A stretch of DNA of 64,000 nucleotides from Congeria kusceri (GCA_027627225.1 CM051034.1:8408058-8472057); one strand, 5' to 3'; shown: positions 44,363 to 57,144, counted from the first letter of the stretch. Numbers and translations: made by a program. The notes: generated by a model not told the origin, from the letters alone.

Positions 44363-47300
44363 CTATATATATGAAATTAATAGTCTGTCACATTGCTCAT
44401 TGCATTTACATAAGGCTGTACACGGAAGATTAGCCTTCACACATTTGCATCGCCCACGACAGCCTTTGTCCTTATCACATCCACACTTCAGAAGTTACAT
44501 GCAAGACTTCGCTGCTGGTAACAATGGTTGCCATGATGAATGTGAGTCTACTTCCTTTGTCCAACCATGCGAAAATGGGGAAGGTAGAGTTGGCGATGGA
44601 CAGAGTGATTGGCCCCAACAGTAACCTGCCTGGTAAACCGCCCGTTGTGTATGGAGGTACAGAGCGTCAGATGTGGGTGGTATTGACTCAATGGAGCGAG
44701 CTTTCTGTGTAAACAGTTCCTGACAGGCACTTTTGGTAGTTTCACATTCACTTGAACTGTCATACATGAGAACTTCAAATCTTTCAATAATCGGCATACA
44801 CACATTGATTTGCTCATCATTGGGGCTGTTACCTAATATTTGAAATGCCTGAATTGCATCAGGAATTGACTGCAATGTGTTCCATGCTGTCCGCTTGCCT
44901 TTACCACCAAATGCAGACACCTGGTCGCAGCCAGTAAATGCATGGAATGCTGGTAGAGCCCGTGCCATTTCTTCACCCATATTTAATACCATAGTATGAA
45001 TTGGTATATATCTGAGAGATTTTCCAACACCAAATTCAATCCATAACTCGCCCACTTCACATTTGCTAAACATTCCAGCAGCTATGACAACAACATCAGT
45101 GTCAACTGTTTTGATCAATACCTTTCTCATTCCAGACTTGCCTACATGAGCAGCGAGAAGTAACAGCCTGGTGTCTGCTTGTTCATGTGTGCACGGTGCA
45201 ATTAGATGTTTGTTTAATATTGTTGTTCCAACAACGTCATCTCTATGTGTGGATATGACACATTGTCCACCCAAAACAGGCATGTGGCTGCATTCAATTG
45301 CAATGTATTCAAATAACTCATTCTTGTTGTCATTTCTTAGGAATGCTTCCCAATTCGGTGGAACTGTTGTTAACTCATTCTTGTTGTCGTCATTTCTTAG
45401 GAATGCTTCCCAATTCGGTGGAACTGTTGTTAACTCATTCTTGTTGTCGTCATTTCTTAGGAATGCTTCCCAATTCGGTGGAACTGTTGTTAACTCATTC
45501 TTGTTGTCGTCATTTCTAAGGAATGCTTCCCAATTCGGTGAAACTGTTGTTAACGCATTCTTCTTGTCGTCATTTCTTAGGAATGCTTCCCAATTCGGTG
45601 GAACTGTTGTTTCGGCCAGTACCCTTCTACGAATACCAAAGACTCGATTTTGTCTTGCCCCTTCTTTCAAACTGTTTGAAATGTATCTATCCCAGGTAAT
45701 ATCAACTCTACAGGCATTTGTTCATTGTCTTTGGATGTATGGCAGGAACACTGTTGCAGCATATTCCTGAAAAGTGTTGCATTTCTGTGGTCTTAACATA
45801 TTGATAATGGCAGCTCCATCAATCAACACAGCATCAACTATTGGCCTTTCTGAAGTTGGTTCAGGACAGAAGTTTTCTAGACATGGCATCAGGTCAGACT
45901 TTTTTCCACTGCGTAATTCACCAAACTGTGACAGCGAAGGAGGGTGGCTACTGTTTTCATGTGCAAAAAAACTCACTAAGGTCACCTTTCCTAACCTGAC
46001 AAGACACATACAGCCGTGAGAAGATAGCACAATTCTCTTTCAATGATAAAACTTCAAGCTTCTGTTTTGTTGGTTTGCGTACTGAACGTCTACTGAACAA
46101 GGGCAACTTGTTTTGTTTAATTGTATCAGCCATTGAGTTTGCTTGTGTTTCAAGTCTCTCATGAACGTATGTACTGTATTGGACTTTACCTAATTCTGTT
46201 CTAGTTTTGATGCTTTCTGCCACAGATTGATCAACGATATATCTAGTGTCAAGAACTAACAAGTCATTTGATTTTTCTGCAAATGGGTTTCCAAGGTCAT
46301 GTATTACAGATACCAGATCATTCACTTGCTGCTGAAACGTGACTTGAATGCTCCTTGTTTGTTCATGATGTGTATTACTAATCTCAGCTGCAGAAATACT
46401 GCTGGAATCTTCATGTTCATGAATTAGCCTGGCTATTTCAGGACCACTTTACATCCAACGTAATAATTGTGCCGGGTTTTCTGTCAAACCAACTGCCCCA
46501 CCATCATCTTTTATTAATTTATTATTTTGTTCATGCGCCTGGTCCAGTGGTAGTGCAGAAAATCTCCTTACTGTTTTCTTCAGACAAAAGTGGCCCTTCT
46601 CAAATTCATTTGCAACCTCAGGAACATTCATCTTGAGACCTATGTCCTTGATATGAACTGGAATCCAGCGGGCATAATTATTGTGATCAAGTGCGAAAAA
46701 CCAGGGTGCTAGTTCTATCAGTGAATTCACATACAACTGAAAGTTTCCCTCTCTAAGCGAGCGAATGAAGGTGAAAATTGTAAGCTCTAGATTTAAGATC
46801 AATGTCCAGAACAAAAACATAGGGCTTTCTTTACATCGTACATCACACCACATTTCAAAACTCATTTCAGGACCAATTTCGTCTTTTGTAATTTCAAGAT
46901 ATTCATCATACTGTTGCTTCATGAGCACATACAGAGCAGCTGCTGTCACCTGGTGTGCACGTCGGGTTCTGGAAATGTTAGTTGCTTTTACAAACGAATC
47001 TGCAGTACAAGGTGTAGCAATATTTGCCTGTGTGAGTACAGAGCTCCAGCCACTGTCTAGAAGTAAATCCCCGATAGTTTTCAAGGCTGCTACTTCAATA
47101 TGGAGACCACCAAACATCACAATAAACTTTTCCTCATTAAACTCATTTTGTCATGTCCGCTGAATTTATTTGCCAAGGGCATATAATGGTATCCGGCCTG
47201 GATTTAAGTAAGACAATGTTTTCTTGACTATTATCATGGAATGTCGTATCATAGCCGCAGATTTTGCTTGATCTAGAAACAGCGGTAACAGGGCACTGAT

Positions 47301-49416
47301 ACCAATATCATCATGGGTGGTTGGCTCTGAATCCGCAATACGTTGAGCATGAAACGCTGGCAAGGACAAGTTGGTGTCGTCTGCTGTGACATCTTCATGG
47401 AGACTGCCACCAACATGCTTTAACCACCTGTGCCAGAAAATAGGTAATGTACAATAATACACCACAATATACAAAAAAAACATTTACATGGCAAATTTAG
47501 TGCTACTCTTCTATGCATTTTATGATCTTAATATTGTAAACTGCTTACTGTTAATTGTGAAATGTTAGAATATTTAGCACAGGTAAACTGTCTTTAAATC
47601 AAGTACATGTATTTTTGTTTTTTAGACTATTGTTGTTTACAGAATGATCATAGACAAGTCTTAATAATAAATCACCCCCTCTCTATTTCCAGTGCATGCC
47701 TAATGTTACTTTCAATCACCATCGGAGCACCTCGCAGGGGACAGTCAGTCTGAAGCCTACCAGAGACAGGAGGAACCCGGCAATAATCATCAGGGAGGTC
47801 CTTGATTTTGTACCCAGAATAGATGTCGAACGCATTCCATTGTGGACGAGGACGTTCTTTGCCAGGTTTGCCAGGCTCAATATGCTGGAATATGGAAATA
47901 CCCGTGCCATGGAACGACCCCTTTGCCTGAACTGACGTAGGATTGTGGTCTATATTATCAACTGCAGCTGTAGTAAAGACACCAGTTTTCAAGTTAAACG
48001 GGCACACCGCACCCTCTGTTTCATAGCAGTCTGAGACATAGTTGCCAATGTTGGTGGAAATTTCTAACAGTCTTTTGTATGAAATGCAAATACCCAGTGC
48101 ATGAAACTTGTCAATGAGTGAACATTTGCGTGTTTCTGCGTGTATTAACAACCCAATGTACACTGGTAATGGCGTCTTCCTTATTTTCAGATTGCTAGTC
48201 TTGCATAACAGTGCGTTTGTACTTTGAGAAACACTGAACACAATTGGTTGCGATACATTCATGACTGTTTGTGATTCTACAAATGACTCAGTGGATTTCT
48301 GGATAGCACTTGGGCCGCCTTAAATCATTGCAATCAGTGTAACTAATGACTGTGGAACTGAAGCTTTTGACATGTCCTGGCTGAAATCACCTTGGAATGG
48401 CTTTGTCCTTGCTTCGAGTATATCTCGTCGCACAATCTTTGCAGCCTTTGGTAAAAAAAATGCCTTCGTGATTAAACGAACAATCACTGGCACTTTAATT
48501 ATATCACCAATGTCTTTTTGTGAACAAGTACGATTTCTTTTTCTTGTCGGTGAGCTTCTATGTATGGAATTCGCGCAAGTATTCGTTCTTTCAAATTATA
48601 TGTATTTATTCGCGGTGAAGCTTCGCTGAGCATTTCATTTATTCTGATTGTGTAAATTTTAGCTAGATCAGACAATTTATGAACTGGAATAGTAGTGTCA
48701 GACTCGTGCATTTCTTCAATTGATGATACCAGTTCAGCTAGGGCAATGTCTTGTGCTTGGGAGTAACTTGTCTCTGTTTTGCAGTCTTTTGACAACGCTG
48801 ATGCTTTATAATACAGCGAAGACAGGCATCCCAGATGATATTGTGCTTCCTGAGATATCAGATCACCACCACTCAGTTTAGCAAGAAGTACGGTGCCATT
48901 TATCGCCAATGCGCATTTCCGAATCTTTTCATCAATATCAAAGGTGCATACTTGATGCATTTGGCCAGTGTCACTATTACAGAACAAGCATTTTTTTCTA
49001 ACTTGTGCTGCAGCATCACCACTACTTAGACGGGTCACTTTTGGTCTTGGGTTTTCATCTTTTTCAGTGTTCGAGGATGATTGGCGTTTTACAGCTCGTT
49101 GATATTTCCACAATCCAACATTGTTTTTGCATATTTTATGCCATTTCGGATCGTGCACATTGAGTAATTCTTCAACTTCCTGACACTCACCAGTTAAGTA
49201 ACTATGCAGTTTATATGGACAAAGGCCCGACCTATCGTAACGCTCAATATCCTCTACAAATGATTTATATCCAGCTGGGGTAACAAGAGCAACATTGGTG
49301 TTTTCCTGGCATAATACACATTTTGTCCAATCAATGCTGAATTCCTTTGTACATGCAGCCTGCCTTTGTTTCAAATCAATATATTCAGGTTTACTTGCAA
49401 AAATCTTTTTTGACAT
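44363..49416 (-). pseudogene. Broken transposon gene: zinc-binding, PIN/XPG-like and CXC regions
   Basis: It starts at ATG 49416 and can be followed in pieces to TAG 44363-44365. The N-terminal part (49416-48499) has Cys pairs (CVLC, CLFC) like zinc-binding modules. Breaks seen: a lost base in an A-run near 48515, an in-frame stop near 48309, stops near 47166 and 47151, a stop near 46449, an extra base in the T-run at 45965-45971, a stop near 45722, and a stop near 44495. A probable real intron lies at 47428-47675. The later part has LIDGAAI, CTHEQADTRLL, TVDTDVVV and HAFTGCDQVSAF, which resemble the acidic motifs of asteroid/XPG-type PIN nucleases. The last about 35 residues are Cys-rich (CRGRCKC, CTALCKC), as in CXC/tesmin domains. 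The family recurs in invertebrate genomes; its function is unknown to me. The domain calls are by eye. Confidence 0.6.
45315..45611 (-). repeat. 60-bp in-frame minisatellite in the PIN-like gene
   Basis: There are five copies of a 60-bp unit (one is 57 bp), each encoding 20 residues of the type NWEAFLRNDDNKNELTTVPP. As I recall family members, they have this NW..FLR motif once, so this is a local expansion that keeps the reading frame. Confidence 0.85.
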
Positions 49417-50871
49417 TGTTATTTGGTAATTATGTTAGTAATACTATTTCTTGTTAGTAATGTTAGAAAGTTATGATATTTTCATTTAACACAAAATATT
49501 GCTCATTATTGGAACCATGTCTTGTATGCACATCCTTACATCCACCTGAAATGGAAAAAAAATGTAGCTCAGGAACATTTCAAATATCATACACACAAAA
49601 CAAGCTCACATGTTACCTAATGAATCTTTATTGAGACATAATAGTTAGAACATGATGACTTTGTTTTTGTGTTGTTTTTGAAAATAATATGTGCCATCAG
49701 TGTGTGTATTTGTAGTAAAAAAATAACATTCTAACCAAATCCGGTTATTGGTATACATGGGGGTACTACTAAAGTTTCAGAAAAATCGTGTGAATAGGGC
49801 CAATATAATACACACAAAATCAATTCGCATCAAATATATAATGTTAAATATAAGCTGCAGTTGTATTGTATTTATTGTATTTGTTATTACTTTACTTTCT
49901 ACGCGAAACAGAACCATTTAACTGCTTGGCAAACATAGTAGTCACATAGTAGTCAGATTTACGGAAGAAATTTATATATTTAACAAAGCTATACAATAAA
50001 TTTGCATTATATATTTATAAAACTGCACTGCTAAAACATACCTATTATGATTCGGCTACCATTCCCTCTGTCTTCTTTTGGAAAACGGCAATAAACACAA
50101 TGTTATTGAACAATGACTTTTGCTGACATAATGGCAAATTTATAGAAAAGGGGAGAAACTCTTGAACTTTAAAAAACAATCAAATGTCACAATTGTAAGT
50201 TCCTTAAATCATAAAATAACATGATATTTAATTGCTATATTTAAGAAAATATGCTTAAAGTTACATATTTCTAAAAAAAAATAAAAGCATAATTGTGTGT
50301 TTATTTTATTAATTTTATATACTTTTGCACACTTACATACTTACAGTCAGCCATTATTACACAGTTAATAGCTTAATTGGACAATTAAATATATGTTTAT
50401 CTGTCATGTTAATTGACCTAAATTGTTCTTGTCGTACTTATTATTTGAATTTTAAGATTAATGTAATAGCATGGGCCAGTAGAGAAGACGATACTAGCAT
50501 AAAGCAAATAGTTTGTCTCCATAGGGAAAATGATGGTCATCTTAGAAAGAATATTTGGTTGCCTTGGTTACCAACTAGAACACCACAAATGTCATACAAC
50601 GCAACAACCTGAATTGTGCTTTCAATATATAAATATTATATTCTTTTTTAATAACTGATTTCTTCAATACCAATGCTTATTCATGGTGATTTTTGTTGTT
50701 GTTGTTGTTTGACCTTGGTTGTGACCTTGATCTTGACTTATGATAATTTAGAAACATCACATTTTAATTATTGACTTATTACAAATAGGGTTTACGGAAA
50801 TTTTGTTTGAATGAAGTAAGATAATAGCACTAATTTCATCAATAATCCAGGTCATCCTCATGGCAAATGAA
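49417..50871. other. Noncoding part of the long-TIR element
   Basis: AT-rich sequence between the gene start and the right inverted repeat. It carries aaggtca-type motifs near 50710 and no coding sequence that I can support. Confidence 0.4.
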
Positions 50872-51036
50872 CGGCGGCCATCTTGAATTTTTAGGGGAAC
50901 CCTTGATGTGTCGCTTGGGGTCTGGCTTGCAAAATATCCGCAATACCTTATACTATCACAATGCAAAGTGGCTGAATTCTAGAATTAATAGTGCAATTCT
51001 ATGAAATATCCCCCCAAAAGACCCTCACTAATTTGA
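50872..51036 (-). repeat. Right long terminal inverted repeat
   Basis: Inverted partner of 43743-43893, slightly longer because of small insertions near its outer end ('gaaatatcccccc'). Confidence 0.7.
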
Positions 51037-52928
51037 ATAATGGTACAGTAAGGTGTTTGTAAATAAAATAATGAAGTTATTTTACTGAATTAATTACCAG
51101 TACCAAAGATGGATATTTATGACTGCAGCATATAAGTTTTAGAGTAACTTAAACTTTTTTCCTCTATACAAATTTTTTTGTAGTAACTTAATTTTTTTTT
51201 TTTTCTGAACAACAAATAACATATTTACAGATTACATAATGATGCTATGATCAGTGACTACTTTTCTATAGAAGACGACATGTATTACTGAATATTTATA
51301 TTTCCTTTCTTGTTGAACTACATACAAAAATTTAGATTAATAGACGGATATTTATTTTATCACAGGACATGGTTGTCCTGTGTGTGTTTGGGGGGGGGGG
51401 GGAGGGTACGAGTCGGAGGCGATGGATGGGGAAGGGTACAATGGTCATGAGCCTAGTAGCCATTGTAGGTCCATTAAATTTTATTCTTTCATTTATATGT
51501 AATCCACCGAAATATATCCTCCAATAATAAACACGAATCCTCCTCATATACGTCAGTAATACCCCTAAGGGAAGTCGTTTGAAAAGATTTTTTGCAAAAA
51601 CGAAGAAATATATAAATATTGAATACACACGTTCAAAATGTTTACATTATCGGCCATTTTTACCGTGAGGTCGCGCGTTACGTAAGCAAGAACCCACTCG
51701 TTAAAGTGGAGGTCGGTCGTTTTTCGACGTAGCTGTCTTAAGATCACTTTAATTTTGGCCTAGATTTCTTGCGATAATTTTATGCAGCGGGAAAATTGAA
51801 TGCCAATAGAATTGTGCAAATTTTCTAATTTCAGGGAATCAAAACTTACAACAATGGTTTGATGTTCACCAATAACTGTTGCATATTTTGGGGGAATAAA
51901 ATTTACATTTATCCAATTTTGTGAGAATTATTGCGCTCTGAGCCATACGTAGATATTCGGCGAAGATCGGTATGAAATGTCCTATTCTAGCGTATTCAAC
52001 ACACTCGGGATAAAGGGTGCATCATTCTAAAAATAGCGCGTGGTAGAGCTATGCTAATTATACATTCATCAATTAGCGTCCGGAGAATCATAAACCCAAG
52101 AATTTCAATTAATGGGGAATTTATATTTATAAACTTGCTGTGCATGTTAATTTATATTTGAAATGCGGTTGCGTTTTATTAAGAATTATTTATAATTGCA
52201 CCTTTCTATTAACATCTCCAGTAGATGTTATTAAAATTTAAAACATATTTAACATCTTTCTATAAATAAAAGGTGGTAAAAGAAGTCTCGTAATACGTCG
52301 AAATGTTACTTTTACTTCATTTGCGTAGCATGAATACAATATTTGCAAAACTTATGATACGTATAGTGTATTATTTAACATAATATGTACACTCCTCTGA
52401 TATATAATAATTTTCATTCATTTCCGCAATTATTTTCTGACAATGCTAATTTGTTAAATTTGCCTGACAAATTCATGTGACAATTATAGTAACGTAAATT
52501 ACTAGCATTTAGGTTAATCATTTATCACCGGTTAAAACATGGGAGGTATGATCGGTTTATTGACGGTAAACATCTTAATAATATTTAAGTTTATCTCCAA
52601 TTAATTGTGGGTCCGATAAGGTTTCTTATACAGTGTCCAAAAGAAGTCTCCTTAGTGGGGACCAAACAAGCTGGGATCCGAGAAGTCACGTAAACGATCA
52701 TCTTGTCCCTTTTGTATTACATTTCGGGTAAAAAAATGACATCTCAATATTAATTTCAACGCCGATCGTCTTTTTTAAAGATATTTCTTGTTCCTATTAA
52801 ACCAGTGTGTGATTCCTAACGTTCGCGCAGTAATCGTAATAGCAGGGTGGTAAATGTATTCGGCACCGCGCTACTCTGAATAGATTCTTGTAAATCGTAG
52901 TAAATTCTTGACAACATTCGTGCGATTC
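51037..52928. other. Noncoding DNA with second copy of dispersed repeat
   Basis: No gene is visible. A G-run follows tgtgtgtgttt near 51382-51402. The stretch of about 52060-52830 is a diverged relative of about 22620-24010. Confidence 0.4.
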
Positions 52929-53109
52929 CTACGGTGGCATAGACGTGACATGTTAGAAACATAATTTATCTCGTCGCCACGAGTTACGTAACTCATAACT
53001 TAGTATCACGTCCTCGACTCACGAGATACTAAGTCGTGGCCACTTGATAACTCGTGGCCACGAGATAAATGATTTCTCTCACATGTCACTTCTATAGATG
53101 CCACCGTAG
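52929..53109. mobile_element. Foldback MITE (palindromic, about 180 bp)
   Basis: It begins ctacggtggcat and ends atgccaccgtag, and the two halves are inverted copies for most of their length. Internal palindromes are built on ctcgtggccacgag. No coding sequence. Confidence 0.7.
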
Positions 53110-54826
53110 ATTACAGCCGAATCCCACGAATATTTGTAACACTATCGTTACTGTATCGATCGTAACTGAATCGTAGAGCGTGACAATTTGGACCCGAAAA
53201 GAATCCTAAAATTTATAAATTCTCGGCGATTCGTAATACAAAATAAGGTACCGGTATGGGGACTATGGGGCGAATGACACCATAAACCAGGTTATCAAAG
53301 CGACATTACATAAACATAGGAGAATTTCCATCCCACACCTTCAGCACCAGTGCTACGATGTTACTAAAGAAGTGTTATGAATACGCAATGAGGATCTATG
53401 AAATTTCCTAATTCAAGATACATGTTTTAATATATTCAATTTAGGGTCAGCTGCAACGGGGCACATGCCCCTTGCCCGCCCCCCCCTCCCCTTCGGTCCT
53501 GAATCTGTGCCTACGAGTTGCCTGTTGTCAGGAATAAGCTATCGCTTTGTGATGATCAACCACATGGGTTATAATTTAACATGATACGTTACAGAAATTT
53601 AAAAATTACATAAGATTATGGATCCGCTGGAAGTACGTTCCCCTTGTGCCCCCACCCTTGAGTCTGTACCTACGGCGATGTGGTCTACTACAAGCGATCA
53701 TAATCAGTTTAGCTGGCCGGGGCACCACATGTTTTCACAATGTGTTTTCCTATGATTTTTCGTTTTTTTTCCCGCTGTTTTCAATACTTAAGCTTTAGGG
53801 TCATCAGGAAATAACAATAAAAATGGTAATAAACCAATAACCATGGACAGTTGTATTTGACGTGAAAATGTCTAATCGCAGTCTTCGCAATAATATTTGG
53901 CAATGACTCGCATATTCGAACTTAAACCATACATTTTTCAAGTGCCCGTTTCTGCTTTATTCTTGTCCGAAAAGTTGGGGAAAAAAACAAGAGATCATTC
54001 CATTTGCGCAAATGATGGCGATTATGGTAAATCTGCAAACTGTACTCATATCCATGGAAAGAAAATCAGCTACGTGATTGTCATATATTTAAAGTAACAT
54101 ATCTGGACACTCGTGTATATTTTTTTGCAAACGCATTTTTTATTTTCTTAATTGTCAGTTACCCAGGCCGACATATCATAATTTTAATTTATGATCACAT
54201 ATATAAGCCCGAGCTTCCAGAAGACTCTCAATGTTTTAATCATAACAACAGCAACAATAATAATTTTATTATTATTACAGTAATAATAAATAATAATAAC
54301 CACTGAACTTGTTAGTCATTTGTGCAAAGAGAAATTATGTGCGAACATTCAGTGATGTGTAGCCTACTTTACTTGTTTCTCGTGTGGGTTATTTATTTTG
54401 TGGTTTCAATAACTGTTTCTGCTTGCGCCAAGTGGAATGGTGGTTCGTTGAATAAAACATCGAAACTTTGCAACCTTTAAAGGGTAAGCCGAGTACGCAG
54501 TTTATCAACAAAAGTATATGCTCGTTTTCTTTCTTTAAAACAAATGCCTATATACTCCAATTAGAATGGTGCAAAAGCAGATCGATTTAAAATGTTCATC
54601 AGGTAGATGATACGAATCAAGATGGCGGATTTGTTTGACTTGAAAGTCGAATAAAGTTGAATTTAAGTTTCTTATTTAAAATGTTTCTTCAATAGTAAGT
54701 AGTACATTTACTTGATGTTTTGTTCATTTATAACGTTTAAAACGGTTTTCTCTTTAATTGCTAAAATATGACTGCTTAGTCTATCTTGGGGTTACACTAC
54801 ACTATTTAATCATCAGCTGAAGTAGG
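53110..54826. other. Noncoding DNA
   Basis: AT-rich, with a short taa/att triplet run near 54255-54300. I see nothing else here. The short open frames have no coding character. Confidence 0.4.
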
Positions 54827-54899
54827 TTAGAAACCAATAAATCAAAACCCCATGGTAAAATAACAAAATATCCGGGCGTCGTTAACCACTTTTCTTTAT

Positions 54900-56280
54900 T
54901 ATGCTCCCTGAAAAATTTCATATTGTTGCCGCTTTGTCAGTCCTTCCGTCCCACTTTTTTGTCCGGGCTATTTCTCAGCAACTACTGGCTGGAATTTAAC
55001 AAAACTTGATGGAAAGCTTTATAACCAAGAGTAGGTGTGCATACTATCAGGGCGTTCCGCTTCAATGATTTTTCTCAGAATTATGGGACTTTGAAGATTT
55101 CTGAAATCATTTTATAGTGCACAATTCTTTACTTTTTTCTGGTGCTATTTCTCAGCAACTACTAGCTGGAATTCAACAAAACTTTATGGGAAGCTTCATT
55201 ACCAATAGGAGGTTTGCATATTACCAGGAAGTTCTGCTTCAATTATTGTTCTCACAGTTATGGGACTTTGAAAATGTCTGAAATTAGTATATGCTGCATA
55301 ATAGGGGTGTCGCGATATTAGAAATTCATATTGCAATATATTGCGATATTTTTTAATGTATCACAATATTTATTGCGATATATTGCGACTTTTGTATTTA
55401 TGTATTTAATAAGGTTAAAACTGATAAAATCAGTATGAACAGAGCAATGTTGTATAATTAGGTTTTTTTACTTTTGATTTTCACCGATATTGATGAGAGG
55501 CAACATAAACAGCAGATAGAAAAGCAAAACAATTATGAGCAACTCTATCAAACAGCCTGTCTTAGCTGTTAACTGTATTTATTGTATTACATACAGAGTG
55601 AGGTTTTACTTGTACAGTTACTCTATTCATTATGTATATTGGTTTTGTGCATAAACTATGTATGTATTTCACTCTTTATTTTAATTGGGAACAATGTATG
55701 AGGTTTAATGTATTATTAAGCATAAACATTTTAAGAGAAAACATGTATACCAAACATAACCTGAAATATTATTGGTTGCCAGTAAAGTCTATTATAATGA
55801 TCTGGCTTTTGAGCTTCACCCCTACACAACTATTAACTTAACAAAATGATATTTAATTGTTTATCCGTGACAATGAGCACATTTTAATTCAGTCAGACGT
55901 TTTTTAATGAAGGTAGATCTGACAGTAACAAGAAAAAACATAAAACTGTGAAAAAAAAAGACCACAAATTAATAATGCAATATATTGGTATGGCCATTCA
56001 TACTGCAATATTTTATTGCAGAATCAAATATTGTAATAAACCAATATACTGGTATATTGTGACACCCCTACTGCATAACTTCTTGTACGGGCTATTTGTC
56101 AGTAACTACATGTACTGGCCAGAGTTCAATAAACTTTTATGGGAAGCTTAATTGCCAAGAGGAGGTGTGCATTTTAGCAGTGTGTACCCCTTCAATGATT
56201 TTTCTTGGAGTTATGGGACTTAGAAAATTGTTGAATATAGTATATAGTACGCATTTATATTCATTTTTAGTTATTTTAAT
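54900..56280. mobile_element. Tandem-repeat MITE G
   Basis: It starts near 'tatgctccctgaaaaattt'. Three units near 177 bp begin with 'gctatttctcagcaactact' (54966, 55143 and a diverged one at 56090). The third is displaced by the hAT-type insertion. The right end was not defined. Confidence 0.5.
55302..56070. mobile_element. hAT-type MITE with perfect 8-bp target duplication
   Basis: Ends taggggtgtc (55302) and gacaccccta (56061-56070) are perfect 10-bp inverted repeats, and the similarity goes further inward. ctgcataa flanks both sides (55294-55301 and 56071-56078). The length is 769 bp with no transposase. An 8-bp duplication and this terminal type are typical of hAT elements. Confidence 0.85.
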
Positions 56281-56332
56281 ATCTTTGCCCTTGCATTTAT
56301 ATTGCTTGACAAAGCACATTGGGAAGCATCCA

Positions 56333-56617
56333 GCCGGGCCGGCAAGCTTAGTTGGACTACAAATCCGAGGATCGCAGGTTCGATTCCCAGCTCGGCCACA
56401 TAACTTGTGTGGGGATTGGTCATGAAATTATTTCTACGGCCATTCTCCCCCTACCTCTGATTCAAGTAGGGCAGTTGTCAGTTACTGGCATAAGTATGTG
56501 CACTTGTACTGGTAAAGCAGCTTACCCAGGAAAAGTGTGAGTAGGTTAACTGATCGCCGTTATATGACTGAAATACTGTTGAATACGGCGAAAAATCCAA
56601 ACAAACAAACAAAACAA
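56333..56617 (+). mobile_element. tRNA-derived SINE with V-SINE-like tail
   Basis: The head has an A-box-like 'caagcttagttgg' and B box ggttcgattcc. The tail has 'gaaatactgttgaatacggc' and ends in repeated caaa, like the conserved 3' part of V-type SINEs found in bivalves. Confidence 0.75.
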
Positions 56618-57144
56618 TCAGCTTTACTGATATCCTTGTTTCAGATGTTGCGAATCTGGTCTCTTTAGAAAGATGCTACTCCCTAGTTTTAAATAAAACG
56701 ATATGTTATCAGTCTCCACAAAAGTCCAAAATCCATTAATCTTTGGCGGCAATATCTGGTAATTTCTTAACTATTACTGGCACAAACTCCATTTAACTGG
56801 CCAGAATTGTTCACCAGCCATGAGGTCCGGTATTCAGCTTATTTTTCCTGGACCTTGTACAGTTTTACTGGCTTTGTCCGAGGTCTGATGGACTTTCGCG
56901 GCGGCTGTGTTATGTTACTTCTAAGAAAACGCATATTACTTGAATGTAGTCACCCATTAGAAGCACAGAATGTATTTTCTACAAAAGCACATGAAATAAA
57001 CTGCCCATGATTTTAAATTTCAAGTATTTTGGTGGCATGTGAAAGTTCTGTTTTAGCAGAAGAAAAAAAAAAAACTATTTTATATACAGCCTTCTTTCTA
57101 GTTGACCACCAGGGATTCCCAACTTTTTACTGGCATCTAACCTT

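Larger units (their letters stand above)
43743..51036 (-). mobile_element. 7.3-kb relic transposon with long inverted repeats
   Basis: About 150 bp at 43743-43893 recurs inverted at 50872-51036. It includes an exact 20-bp match, gcactattaattctagaatt at 43771 and its complement at 50975-50994, and 'cgcaatacct'-type blocks. Clusters of aaggtca follow on the inner side of both ends (about 44000 and 50710). The interior carries one broken minus-strand gene. A clean target duplication was not found, so the exact ends are approximate. Confidence 0.7.
54827..57144 (+). mobile_element. Fourth TR'-family copy, split by later insertions
   Basis: The left end aggttagaaaccaataaa (54827) and the right end 'tactggcatctaacctt' (to 57144) match the TR' blocks in the RNF103 intron. 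Internal blocks such as 'atgttacttctaagaaaa' (about 56911) also match. The copy is interrupted from about 54900 to about 56637 by a tandem-repeat MITE, a hAT-type MITE and a SINE. Confidence 0.55.

Noticed and set aside
45171..45770. 199-codon plus-strand frame over the 60-bp repeat
   Set aside because: It is the antisense of the PIN-like gene and is kept open by the repeat length being a multiple of three.
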